Origin: Bromus sterilis
Lineage: Eukaryota > Streptophyta > Magnoliopsida > Poales > Poaceae
NCBI GenBank assembly: GCA_950022295.1
Contig: OX465600.1
Span: 24,713,282-24,777,281 of the forward strand
Direction: 5' to 3'
DNA: 64,000 bases
Shown: positions 55,400-64,000 of the stretch, piece by piece
How the letters are laid out: each line of letters starts with the position of its first letter
How positions within the stretch are numbered: the first letter of the stretch is position 1
Made by a program: the position numbers and the translations under genes
Notes under the pieces: generated by a model
Seen by the model: only the letters and a program-made list of their open reading frames with translations
The model's database searches: none
What the model was told of the DNA's origin: nothing

Positions 55400-56224
55400 G
55401 GTAGGCCACTCCGGGCGTTCTTCGTCCATGGAGTTCGCTGAAGGATGATGCTCGCGAGGGTGCGTACGAGTCCGTTTTCTTGGGCTGAAGGACGTTGAGC
55501 GGGATATTGTCCGACTGAAGGGATCTGTGGCCGTTCAGCGTACTCGGCGCGAGCGTGCCGAGTCCGTGGTTGAGGGCCTTGCTTCGTGCGTGGTGAAGTT
55601 GTCTGACCTCCTGCGGGGTGAGTCTTGCCTCTGCTTGGTTGCTTGGTTCCGCTTGGTGGGTTTCTGTCATCTCTGTCTTGATCGTAGTTTTTGACTTTCG
55701 AAGTGCTGGTAGGGCGAACTCGGGATGAAGAGAGGGTCGTTCAGTCGGAGATGTCGCGGCTTGATGATCCTAGTGTGCAGGCGAGCAATCCCTTTTGGGC
55801 AGATGGGGCTCGTGCTCGAGCGTTTGCTTTGCTTCGTCGCCGAGTTGAGCGGGTGCCGGAAGCTCTCAGCTACTGCCAGCGGGTATTGGGTGGTATCCAT
55901 GCTGAGTTCTATCTGTTGGAGGTTGTTCCTTCGTCCCTTGAGAGGCTCTGTCGCATATTTTCTCAGCCTGCCGAGTTACGTCGAGTGATGGATCATCAGA
56001 TTCGTGCTGGAGCCCGAGCTGCTTTGGGCTTGGTCCATAGTCATTGGCCAGGGGTGGATTTTGCTCAGGTGGTGGCGGGTCCTCCAGGTGGTAGGGATCA
56101 TCCGATGAATGAGCACTACGTGGCTGTAGATAGGCATGCGCACCAGGTTGTGAGGCGAGTTTGCGAAGAGAATGACCGCCATTTGGGTGCGCTTATTAAG
56201 GAAAAGTTGGAGCCTAAAGATTAG
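55400..56224 (+). pseudogene. E2 antisense region, additional coiled-coil exons or degenerate second gene
   Basis: An open stretch near 55480-55620 encodes a charged helix (LKDVERDIVRLKGSVAVQRT). After a possible intron, the frame to 56224 encodes RRRVERVPEALSYCQRVLGG, then AELRRVMDHQIRAGARAALG and ends KEKLEPKD. It is probably a continuation or a variant 3' end of the antisense gene. No known domain was recognised. Confidence 0.45.
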
Positions 56225-56295
56225 GTGCTTTCCTTCGTTGTATATGCTTCTTCTTGGTTGTATATATGCTGTCTTGGAGGGTCGACTGCATTTGT

Positions 56296-56879
56296 AGTTG
56301 CGGGGGGCGCCTCGGGGGGTGACTGCTTCGGCGAGCCCCCGAGTGCCAAGTTAATGCGCCGCGGTTGCGGAAGACGCCTCGGGGGGTGGCTGCTTCGGTG
56401 AGCCCCCTAGTGCCAAGTTAATGTGCCGCGATTGCGGAGGACGCCTCGGGAGTGGCTTCTTCGGCGAGCCCCCGAGTGCCAAGTTAATGTGCCGCGGTTG
56501 CGGAGGACGCCTCGGGGGGTGGCTGCTTCGGCGAGCCCCCGAGTGCCAAGTTAATGTGCCGCGGTTGCGGAGGACGCCTCGGAGGGTGGCTGCTTCGGCG
56601 AGCCCCCCGAGTGCCAAGTTAATGTGCCGCGGTTGCGGAGGACGCCTCGGAGGGTGGCTGCTTCGGCGAGCCCCCGAGTGCCAAGTTAATGTGTTGCGGA
56701 GGACGCCTCGGGGGTGGCTGCTTCGGCGAGCCCCCGAGTGCCAAGTTAATGCGCCGCGATTGCGGAGGACGCCTCGGGGGGTGGCTGCTTCGGCGAGCCC
56801 CCGAGTGCCAAGTTAATGTGCCGCGATTGCGGAGGACGCCTCGGGGGGTGGCTGCTTCGGCGAGCCCCCGAATGCCAAG
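56296..56879 (+). repeat. 67-bp tandem repeat, about nine copies
   Basis: The unit runs GTGCCGCGGTTGCGGAGGAC, GCCTCGGGGGGTGGCTGCTT, CGGCGAGCCCCCGAGTGCCA and then AGTTAAT. Most copies are 65-68 bp and differ by a few bases; one copy has lost about 8 bp (near 56693). Since 67 is not a multiple of three, the long open frames across it are not a protein repeat. It sits between gag-protease and the antisense gene. Confidence 0.92.
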
Positions 56880-57052
56880 AAATTTTGAGGAAAAACATTT
56901 ATGTAATATCTTTCCTGCTGTCTCTTACAAAGAGTATGAGGGCTCTGTTGAGGACAGGTCCCTTTTACTTAGAGCGATGATGTGGTGGCCTTTAAGGGCC
57001 TGGTAGCTTTGTTTCCGCGTGCCGGGTTTCTTCGGGCGATGTTCCTTTCCTT

Positions 57053-58604
57053 CTACGGGAGCGCTTCTTCTGCGAGTCCCGTGGTCCTGCTGCCTTGGTG
57101 GGCTACGAATGCTTCTGCTATCTTGTGGAATTCATTGTCGCAGCGGTCGGATCTGACGAAACTGCCGCTGATTGTGATGACCCCGTTTGGGCCTCGCATC
57201 TTCAGCTTGAGGTAGGTGTAGTGGGGTACGGCCATGAAGCGAGCGAAAGCTGGTCGCCCGAGGATTGCGTAGTATTGCGACTTCTAGTCGACCACTTCAA
57301 AGTCAAGTGTTTCCTTGCGGAAGTTTGTCGCGTTCCCAAAGACTACCTCCAGGCTTATCCTTCCAAGGGGGTAGACTGCTTTTCCTGGTACGATCCCGTG
57401 GAAGGTTGTGCCTGAGGACTTGAGTGCGTTGTTTTGGATGAGCATGTCGTCGAGTGTTCGGGTGAAGATGATGTTGATCCCGCTGCCGCCGTCCATGAAT
57501 ACTCGCGACATGTCGTAATTTCCGATTCTAGCCTCGAGTACTAGTGCGGCGTGCCCTGGCTGGGGAACGACTGGCGGGCGGTCGTCCCGGGAGAAGGAGA
57601 TTTCTGTCTCCGACCCGCGCAGGTACTCTGGGACGGCCGGGTGTGCGGAGGTTTCTAGGAAGACTTGTCTGGTGACTTGTTTCTGTTGCCTGTTGGAAGG
57701 TCTACCTTCTTGTATCATGTAGATTCTCCCGTGGGCTTCTGGGTATTGGTTTTCTTCTTCTGGTGTCCTTTGCCGTTCCTGGATGGCGGCCACCTGTCTT
57801 GTTGGCAGAGGGGGGGCTGGTGGCGCACCGTGGGCGACTGGCCCAACTGCTATGCTTGCGAGTGGTCGTGTTGCTGCGACCGCAGAACGGCTTTTCTCCT
57901 CGGCCAACTCGTTGAAGCTTCTAAAATTCCTGAGGGTGTGGGATGATTTGAGCTCTCCTCGCTCGTTTCTGAATCCGTGTATAGAGCACAGCCCGTCGAG
58001 TTGTTCTTTGGCAGAGCGGAATGCGCGAGTGCCGTCGTGTGGCTGCCTTGTCCTCCATTCTCGCCTCTGAGTCTGGGGCTCGTCTTCTGGGTTGTCTCGA
58101 CGCTGTGGTCTGTTGTCATCACGGTGCCTGCCGTTCCGATCGTCTGAGAAACCGGCGGCGACCATGTCAGGTCCTCTGTCGTTGTAGAAGTTCCGTCTGG
58201 GTCGCTTCCTTCTTCTGTCGACTCCTCTATCTCCGTTGTAGTCGTAGTCGTACTCTGATCGTGCAGTGTGGGTTTCTGTGTCATTACGAACGGAGTCTTC
58301 TCCGTCCGCCCAGCTGTTGGCTAGTTCTAACAGCCGTGCGAGTGTTCGGACTTTCATCTGTCTGAGCTGCTCCTTGAATTCGACGCGCTGAAGACCTCGC
58401 CTGAATGTGTCGATCGCACTTTCATCCGAGATGTCTTCCGCTGAATTCTTGAGTATCGTCCATCGCTGGATGTATGCTCGGAGGGCCTCCCTCGTTCCTT
58501 GTTTGCATGCCCGCAGCTCCTCGAATGAGGATGGTCGCTTGTATGTTGATTTGAAGTTTTCTATGAAAGTTCCTCGGAACTGGCTCCAGGAGCTGATGGA
58601 TCCG
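57053..58604 (-). pseudogene. E2 gag-protease (5' part beyond E4), with TAG
   Basis: A minus-strand frame from the E4 insertion point holds a gag core (SWSQFRGTFIENFKSTYKRP, TREALRAYIQRW, FRRGLQRVEFKEQLRQM) and an Arg/Asp-rich stretch. Near 57510 it has a protease site, VFMDGGSGINIIF. A TAG at 57286-57284 follows FEVVD, but the same frame continues with KSQYYAILGRPAFARFMAVP to about 57053, so a Trp-to-stop change is likely. The apparent start codon MEHAEIIDTF lies in the E4 LTR and is artificial. No reverse transcriptase or integrase follows. Confidence 0.82.
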
Positions 58605-60166
58605 TGATACGTCCAAAACGTATCTATAATTTCTGCATGCTCCATGCATGTTTTGTGTGATATTGCTATGATCTAGATACACTTTCATATACTTTTGATC
58701 ATATTTGGACTAACCTATTAACTCAGTGCACCCCAGTGCCAGTTCCTGTTTTCTGCTGTTTTTCTATTTCAGTTTTCCCCCATATAAAAAGTGCTAGAAA
58801 AATTCTGGAAAATTCAGATAAAAATCAGCGTGGAGGAAGCTTCGCAAAGAGCCCGGGAGGGGCCAGATGGGAGCCAGGGGGGCCCAGGCGGCCACCCGGC
58901 GTGGCCCCACCCCTGGCCGCGCCAGGGGGGGCGCCTGGGGCCCCTGGTCCACCTCTGGCTGCCCCCCTTCGCCTATTTATTCTCCGTCACGGGAAAACTC
59001 CAACAGAAGAACCCTATTCCGCAAACTCGCCTCTGTTCCGCCGTCGCCGCGCTTCCGAAGATCGGGAGCACCAGAAGACCTCTTCCCGGCACCCTGCTGG
59101 AGGGAGGATTGACCTCCGGGAGTCTCCTCTCCACCATGGATGCTCCCCGGATGTCTCGTGAGTAGTTTTCCTTGGACCATGGGTCCGTGATCAGTAGCTA
59201 TGTGATGTTCTCCTCCCCTCTTTGATCTTCATTGTTTAGACCTCGTGAGCTGCCCTACATGATTGAGGCACCTTTGTAATATTTTTGCTATTGCTATGTT
59301 GAGTTTGATAGGATCTGATGGATTATGAGATTATGTTCAGATTGTGATAGAGTAATATATTTGGTTTTTATCTCTTATATTTTTGTTCCTAAGTAATTCT
59401 TGCATGTTCTCCGTTGCTGTTTATTGCTTTGTCCAAGTAGTAGGTAGTGACTTCAAGAGGGAACTGAGTATAAGGGATGTGTTGTTGCCACAAGGGGGAA
59501 AACAAGGATGCTTGTGACCGCGGTCACAAGGATTGTTTACTTTACGCAGAGTTCTTTTTAATGCAGTTGTCTATTGCTTTGGGTTTACACTTTGGGTGGG
59601 GCTCGCAACTTAATACCATCGAGATGTTCTGGATAGATATCTCAAGGTGGATGATTAGTAGTAGATGCAGATGGATTTCGGTCTACTTATCTTGGCGTAC
59701 TGCCTGTGCTTTTGAACCTCGTCTTTCTTTTGTAGCATAGTTAGCATTGCGGTGCGTTCATAATCCTGTCAATTGCCTTTCTGTAATTTGTTTACCTCGC
59801 ATAGAAATTTTATCGTCTTTTGGGAGAGAGATATCACTAGCGAACATCACGTATCCCGGTCCATATCCTACTTATTGTTTCCACGCTATATTTACTTTAC
59901 TGCTTTTACTTGCTATCATTATCCCTTGCATTTTATCCTTGTGAACAACAAGACCGGAGAGATTGACAACCTCTCTGAACTTCATTGGGAACAAAGTTAT
60001 CTGTGTCTGTGTGCAGGTCCGCGTCAGTTGCGCCGCTAACACCTACTTATCATCTCTGGAGTCCTGCTGGAGACAAACCTTGGTATCTTCACCGAGGGAA
60101 AACTGCTGCTGCACTACATCTCAACCTTCCACTTGGGGTAACCAACGAAGGGGCGAGAAGCCATCA
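58605..60166 (+). repeat. E4 5' LTR
   Basis: A 1562-bp LTR runs from TGATACGTCCAAAACGTATC to GAGAAGCCATCA. A CTATTTATTC TATA-like motif near 58973-58982 follows a GC-rich block (CCAGGGGGGGCGCCTGGGGC). It is the same family as solo LTRs A, B and C. Confidence 0.92.
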
Positions 60167-60177
60167 AGCAAGTTTTC

Positions 60178-60195
60178 TGGCGCCGTTGCCGGGGA
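60178..60195 (+). other. E4 primer-binding site
   Basis: TGGCGCCGTTGCCGGGGA lies 11 nt after the LTR end. It is complementary to the 3' end of tRNA-Asp, as used by many plant Gypsy elements. It is not a tRNA gene. Confidence 0.85.
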
Positions 60196-60333
60196 CTCCA
60201 AGTGCTAAGATAGGGGAGTTGCACACTACCCTTTACCTTAGTTTTTTAGTCTTGTTAGTTTATCTTTCAGTTTTTATCTTTGTGTCTTTCATCAAAATTT
60301 ACAAAAAAATTATTTATCTTTCTAGTTGTCATT

Positions 60334-61155
60334 ATGTCTGGCCCTTCTGCCTTTGTTGAGACAGAGGTTCTCACCTTTAAACAAAAAGGTGGAGAAAGCC
60401 TAAAAGATGCTTGGTATAGAATTAATGATTCTCAAAAAAGAGCCACCAAGAAGCGATCCACTACTATCCTGCTTAGAAATTTTTATGTCGGGATTACTCC
60501 TTGGAATAGGTTCATATTAGATACTGCTATCAATGGGAATTTTCTAGAAGCCCCGACTCGGGAGTCCCTTAATGTTATTGAAAATCTTGTTGGAAATCTC
60601 CCTATTGCTAGCGTGCAAGAAGATATAACTCTATCTCATATTATGAAGAAACTTGAAAAGATAGACTTAGAAATACCAAGTATAACTAGGATAAATGAGT
60701 TGGATCGCAAGATTCAAGGGAATTTGAATAGGCTTGATAGCTCCATGCTTAAAATTATTAAAACCTTGGAGGTCATCAAATCCCGAGATACGGATCCTTC
60801 TAGGATAGATAAGATTGAGGAAATCATTAATACTCTAGGAACTACTTTCTCCTCAATCAAACCAAAAAAGGTAGAGACTTCGGCAAGAATGGAACCTAAG
60901 TTCCATTATGTCCCTAAGGTTCCCCGACCTAAAAATAAACCACCTATTGCCAAAGAAGTTGAAACCATGAAAACTTTGGAAGAAATACCTCTCTTTGATA
61001 ATTTTATAAATGAATCTTCCATTGATTTTCCACCCTTTGGTTTTCTCCCTAGAAGTATCTTCATTAGGCCTTTATTTGAAAGACCTCTTAAGACTAGTTG
61101 TACAATTGAAGAGCTTTTTGATGATCTTGATAATGATTCGATTGCTACAACTTGA
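60334..61155 (+). CDS. E4 gag-like ORF
   Basis: An intact 273-residue frame starts MSGPSAFVETEV. A gag-type core (KGGESLKDAWYRINDSQKRA, then LLRNFYVGITPWNRFILDTA) occupies roughly residues 20-75. A helical region follows, then a C-terminal segment (PLFERPLKTSCTIEELFDDL) near the end. There is no zinc knuckle or protease. By analogy it may serve particle assembly or RNA selection while a related autonomous element supplies enzymes. The ATG at 60334 was chosen because the codons before it lie in the AT-rich leader. Confidence 0.75.
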   Translation: MSGPSAFVETEVLTFKQKGGESLKDAWYRINDSQKRATKKRSTTILLRNFYVGITPWNRFILDTAINGNFLEAPTRESLNVIENLVGNLPIASVQEDITLSHIMKKLEKIDLEIPSITRINELDRKIQGNLNRLDSSMLKIIKTLEVIKSRDTDPSRIDKIEEIINTLGTTFSSIKPKKVETSARMEPKFHYVPKVPRPKNKPPIAKEVETMKTLEEIPLFDNFINESSIDFPPFGFLPRSIFIRPLFERPLKTSCTIEELFDDLDNDSIATT

Positions 61156-63976
61156 TCTTTTTGCATTATGCCTAGCTAATGGCTTTAAAGAAGCGCTTTC
61201 GGGAGGCAGCCCGCAACGAATTTAGGTGTTTCTTTTTGCTTTTGTTGTGTCTTGATGATTGTTACTTCAGTAGCAACATCATTGTATCTTCATTTTTCAG
61301 CTTTGTGCCAAGTTATAGCCTCTTACGGCAAGGGAAGTAAAAGTTGTGGCATGCTGTTTAGAAAATAGATTCTGTCCTCGTGACCAGAAAAATTCCAGAA
61401 AAATCCCAGTTTATATTTTTGAGCTGAAATTTTTACACAGTATGCTCTATACAATTACGGAACTTCCGTATGTTCTGAGTTTTTTTATTTGAGTTGAAGA
61501 AGTGCCCCTAAAAAATTCTTTACTATCTGCTGTTCTGTTTTTCACAAATTCTGCCACGTTTTGTCTCTCCTTACTTTTGCAAACCTTAAGCTTGCTTTTT
61601 CTTTGCAAAAAAAATTTCGCACTCTTGAGAAACAGTAGCTCTTCAAGATTATCTTTATATCCAGTGGGGAAAAATTATTTATTAAGGGTACTAACCTCTC
61701 TAATCAGCTTATGATGATTTATGTATGAAGGGAGTTTTCAAGTGTGCGATGGAAGATGATGAAAGAAGATCCAGGAGTGTCAAGCGCTCAAGCTTGGGGA
61801 TGCCCCCATGCATCCCCAATAAATATTCAAGGAGACTCAAGCGTCTAAGCTTGGGGATGCCCCCGTGCATCCCCTTCTCCATCAACAATCATCAGTTCGT
61901 CCTTCGTCTCACTATATTTTTATCACTTCATGCGTTATGTGCTATGCTTGGAGCGTCTCGCTCTTAGGTTTTGTTTTTAGTTTTCTTTAGCTTTGCTTGC
62001 TGTTCATAACAAGTTAGATCCTTTCTTACTTTGTGTGGGAGAGAAACACGCTCCACTTTCAAAATTTAGAACACATCATAGGATTTTTCCTGCCTATCTT
62101 TTTGCTGTTGTGTGTTCTTTATCTTTTCATAGCTACTGCCTTGTTTAGTTTTAGTCTTAGTTTGTCTTTAGCAAGAGCCTTGGATTTTGTTTAGTTTGTT
62201 GCTGCAACTATTTTTAGTTTTCATGTTTATCTTGTTAAGAGAGTTGGTTGTTGCACTAAGTTGTGTCTTGTCTTGAAAGTAGGTAATTGAGGTTGCTATT
62301 TAATTTTAGTAGTAGCTTGTAATAGTTTTGAGGTATTGATGTGAGTAATGTTTGAACTTTTGGTGTCAAGAGCTCTATCCTATTAGTGATAGGTGTCATA
62401 TTTTGGGCAATCCGTGTTTATTTTCAAAACCTACAAAACTAGTTGAGAACTCTAGCTACTAGATGGATCACTACTCTTCTGAGGGGTCGGATATCAGAGA
62501 ACACTCACGTACCATGAGTCGAGGATGCGCAAGGATAACCAAACCCCCATACACTCCTCCTCGGGGTACTTGTCTCTTTGTGAACCTCCTCATTAGATTG
62601 AGAGTTACCGATAATAAGTGCATGAGTTCTTCGGACTAATGTAAGTATTGAAAGTTGACACTTCCACCTTCCCATATTTTGCTAGCCTCTTCTGTGCCGT
62701 GGATTGCCTTCTTCTCACTCCGAGAGTTGGTGTCCACCTTCGCCGGTACATCCAAACCCTTGGCATGATACGCTCTGTCATCATAAGCCTCCTTATATCT
62801 TTCCTCAAAACAGCCACCATACCTACCTATCAAGGCATTTCCATAGCCTTTCTGAGTTACATTGCCATGCAACTTCCACCTCTTCATGACTTGATCTTCA
62901 TGTCATACATGTTCCTGCTACACTGGCAGCGACATACATTGCATACATCATGTAGTTACATCTTCTTTATGATTTTGATTACCTTTTAAAGTGTGAAAGA
63001 TTTCCTTTACCTTCTTGTAAAATAGAGTGTTGCCCTTAAGTGAGGAAAAGATCCCAAAGTGGACACAATAAAAGATCCCAAAGAGGACAAATGAGAGTTG
63101 AATAGAAATAGCCATTGAGGCCACAAAAAAATACAAAAAAATAGAAAAAAGAGAAAAAGAAATAAAAAGAGAGAAAGGGACAACACTACTATCCTTTTGA
63201 GAGATCCACACTAGTACTCCCTTTATATCCTTGTACTCCATAGAGATGATCGTTATGCATATAGCTATGTGGGGACCTTCACACTATAGAACTTGGCTTG
63301 CATATTCCAAGGATGAGCCTCCTCAAACGAGCTCTAGGTCTTCATGAGAGAGCAAGTTAGATGCACCCCCACTAGTTCCATTGGAGAGCTTCTTAGCTCG
63401 TATGTGCATCCGTTGCATGGCAATCCCTACTCCTCACATCATATCTATCATTTGGCATCTCTTGCCTATGATTGTCCTCATTGATGTGAGCCTTTCTCTT
63501 CATTTTTTTCTTCCTCCTCCACCATATTTCTCTCTTTGCCATCCTAAGTGTCAACTCTCGTGCTTACGCTCATCCATTGCATGAGTGCTCGAAATATCGA
63601 AAAGGAGTGGATCAAATTGACTTGTACCTGGCTAGTGGTCTGGGGACGAGTCAAGATAAGATTCCAAAGAAGACCAAGTGTGAAACTTTAGTAGATTGAG
63701 TTCTCAACACAAAAATACATTTTTCTCGTATTCCCTATCCCCCTTCTTGCACGCAAACACCATTTGGAGACATTCGAGTCACGGACAGCGAGAGCTCTTG
63801 CACCTAATGTTCTTTTGTTACTTGTTTCAATGCTAATATAGACTCTTGCATGTTATGACTTAAATTGAATCTCTAACCTTGATTGCTTTACTTTTCAAAG
63901 TTCTTTTATGGTTGCCAGCATGTCACCACATAAATTATGTTGTTATCATTTACCTACTCGAGGACGAGCAGGAATT
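61156..63976 (+). other. E4 noncoding interior
   Basis: It has no credible gene. It contains two hairpin-forming GGGGATGC...GCATCCCC copies (61796-61817 and 61853-61874), T-rich stretches, and a purine-rich stretch at 63121-63180. Confidence 0.6.
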
Positions 63977-63990
63977 AAGCTTGGGGGTGT
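63977..63990 (+). other. E4 polypurine tract
   Basis: AAGCTTGGGGGTGT lies immediately before TGATACGTCC, the start of the 3' LTR at 63991. It is the plus-strand priming site. Confidence 0.8.
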
Positions 63991-64000
63991 TGATACGTCC

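Larger units (their letters stand above)
58605..64000 (+). mobile_element. Non-autonomous Gypsy element E4 (3' LTR runs off the window)
   Basis: 5' LTR 58605-60166, primer-binding site, a short gag-like ORF, a long noncoding interior, polypurine tract, and the first 10 bp of the 3' LTR at 63991. It is inserted in E2 gag. It lacks protease, reverse transcriptase and integrase. The layout is that of the small non-autonomous Gypsy families of Triticeae (Sumaya/Sumana-like), but I cannot confirm the family name. Confidence 0.88.

Noticed and set aside
56421..56816. 131-residue repeat protein
   Set aside because: The underlying 67-bp unit is not a multiple of three, so the apparent repeats change frame.
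58605..58645. Start codon of the E2 gag frame (MEHAEIIDTFWTYHG)
   Set aside because: Those codons come from the inserted E4 LTR; the true gag 5' part lies beyond E4.
60178..60195. tRNA-like sequence
   Set aside because: Only the 18-nt primer-binding complement is present; no cloverleaf.

Overview
This is nuclear DNA from a large-genome grass. I infer Triticeae (wheat, Aegilops, barley or rye type) from the introns with plant GT/AG borders, the Stowaway and Tourist MITEs, the LTRs opening with TGATACGTCC or TGATACGTCTC, the LINE 3' ends, and the GC-rich first exons of the genes. No species can be assigned from sequence alone.

Left third (1-18.8 kb), gene space. A minus-strand gene entering from the left edge (1-5256) encodes a B3-domain protein with AT-hook-like exons, several of them tandem duplicates; a retroposed non-LTR element lies in one intron. 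Then come a Tourist-type MITE, a hAT/PIF-like MITE and a 190-bp tandem array (7.7-8.67 kb). A complete two-exon CYP71-clan cytochrome P450 (minus, 11487-14016) carries a truncated LINE and a Stowaway MITE in its intron. A LINE ORF1 (DUF4283) fragment is followed by a three-exon F-box/FBD gene (plus, 15609-18738) broken by one frameshift.

Middle (19.9-36.9 kb), DNA transposons and a LINE. A nearly intact L1-type LINE (ORF1 remnant, endonuclease, reverse transcriptase, RNase H; one frameshift) sits inside a DNA transposon with a 15-bp target duplication. Nested Tourist MITEs and a (TA)n-flanked element follow. From about 26.84 kb runs what looks like one large Mutator-like element with three intron-bearing genes: a FAR1/FHY3-type MULE transposase (plus), a convergent unknown gene resembling the N-terminal part of Ulp1-associated transposon proteins (minus), and a Werner-type DEDDy 3'-5' exonuclease (plus). 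Their UTRs and introns are sprinkled with the 8-mer TGCAGTTC (24 forward and 5 reverse exact copies counted by eye), which is nearly absent elsewhere. This shared motif is the best evidence that the three genes form one unit, and it is the most interesting signal in the window. Each of the three genes carries one or a few lesions.

Right part (36.9-64 kb), a nest of Ty3/Gypsy LTR retrotransposons. A host element (E2, minus strand, about 450-bp LTR from 36887) has gag-protease on the minus strand and a multi-exon antisense gene of the 'putative gypsy type transposon' family on the plus strand. E2 was invaded by a full-length non-autonomous element (E1, 37214-48190, LTRs about 2.5% diverged), by two solo LTRs of one family (48316-49939 and 51244-52634), and by a non-autonomous full-length member of that family (E4, from 58605, running off the right edge). 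E1 holds a third solo LTR (38761-40373). Target duplications resolve most of the nesting order: MULE first, then E2, then E1/E4/solo LTRs, then the solo LTR inside E1. No reverse transcriptase or integrase is visible in any of these LTR elements, so all would depend on proteins supplied in trans.
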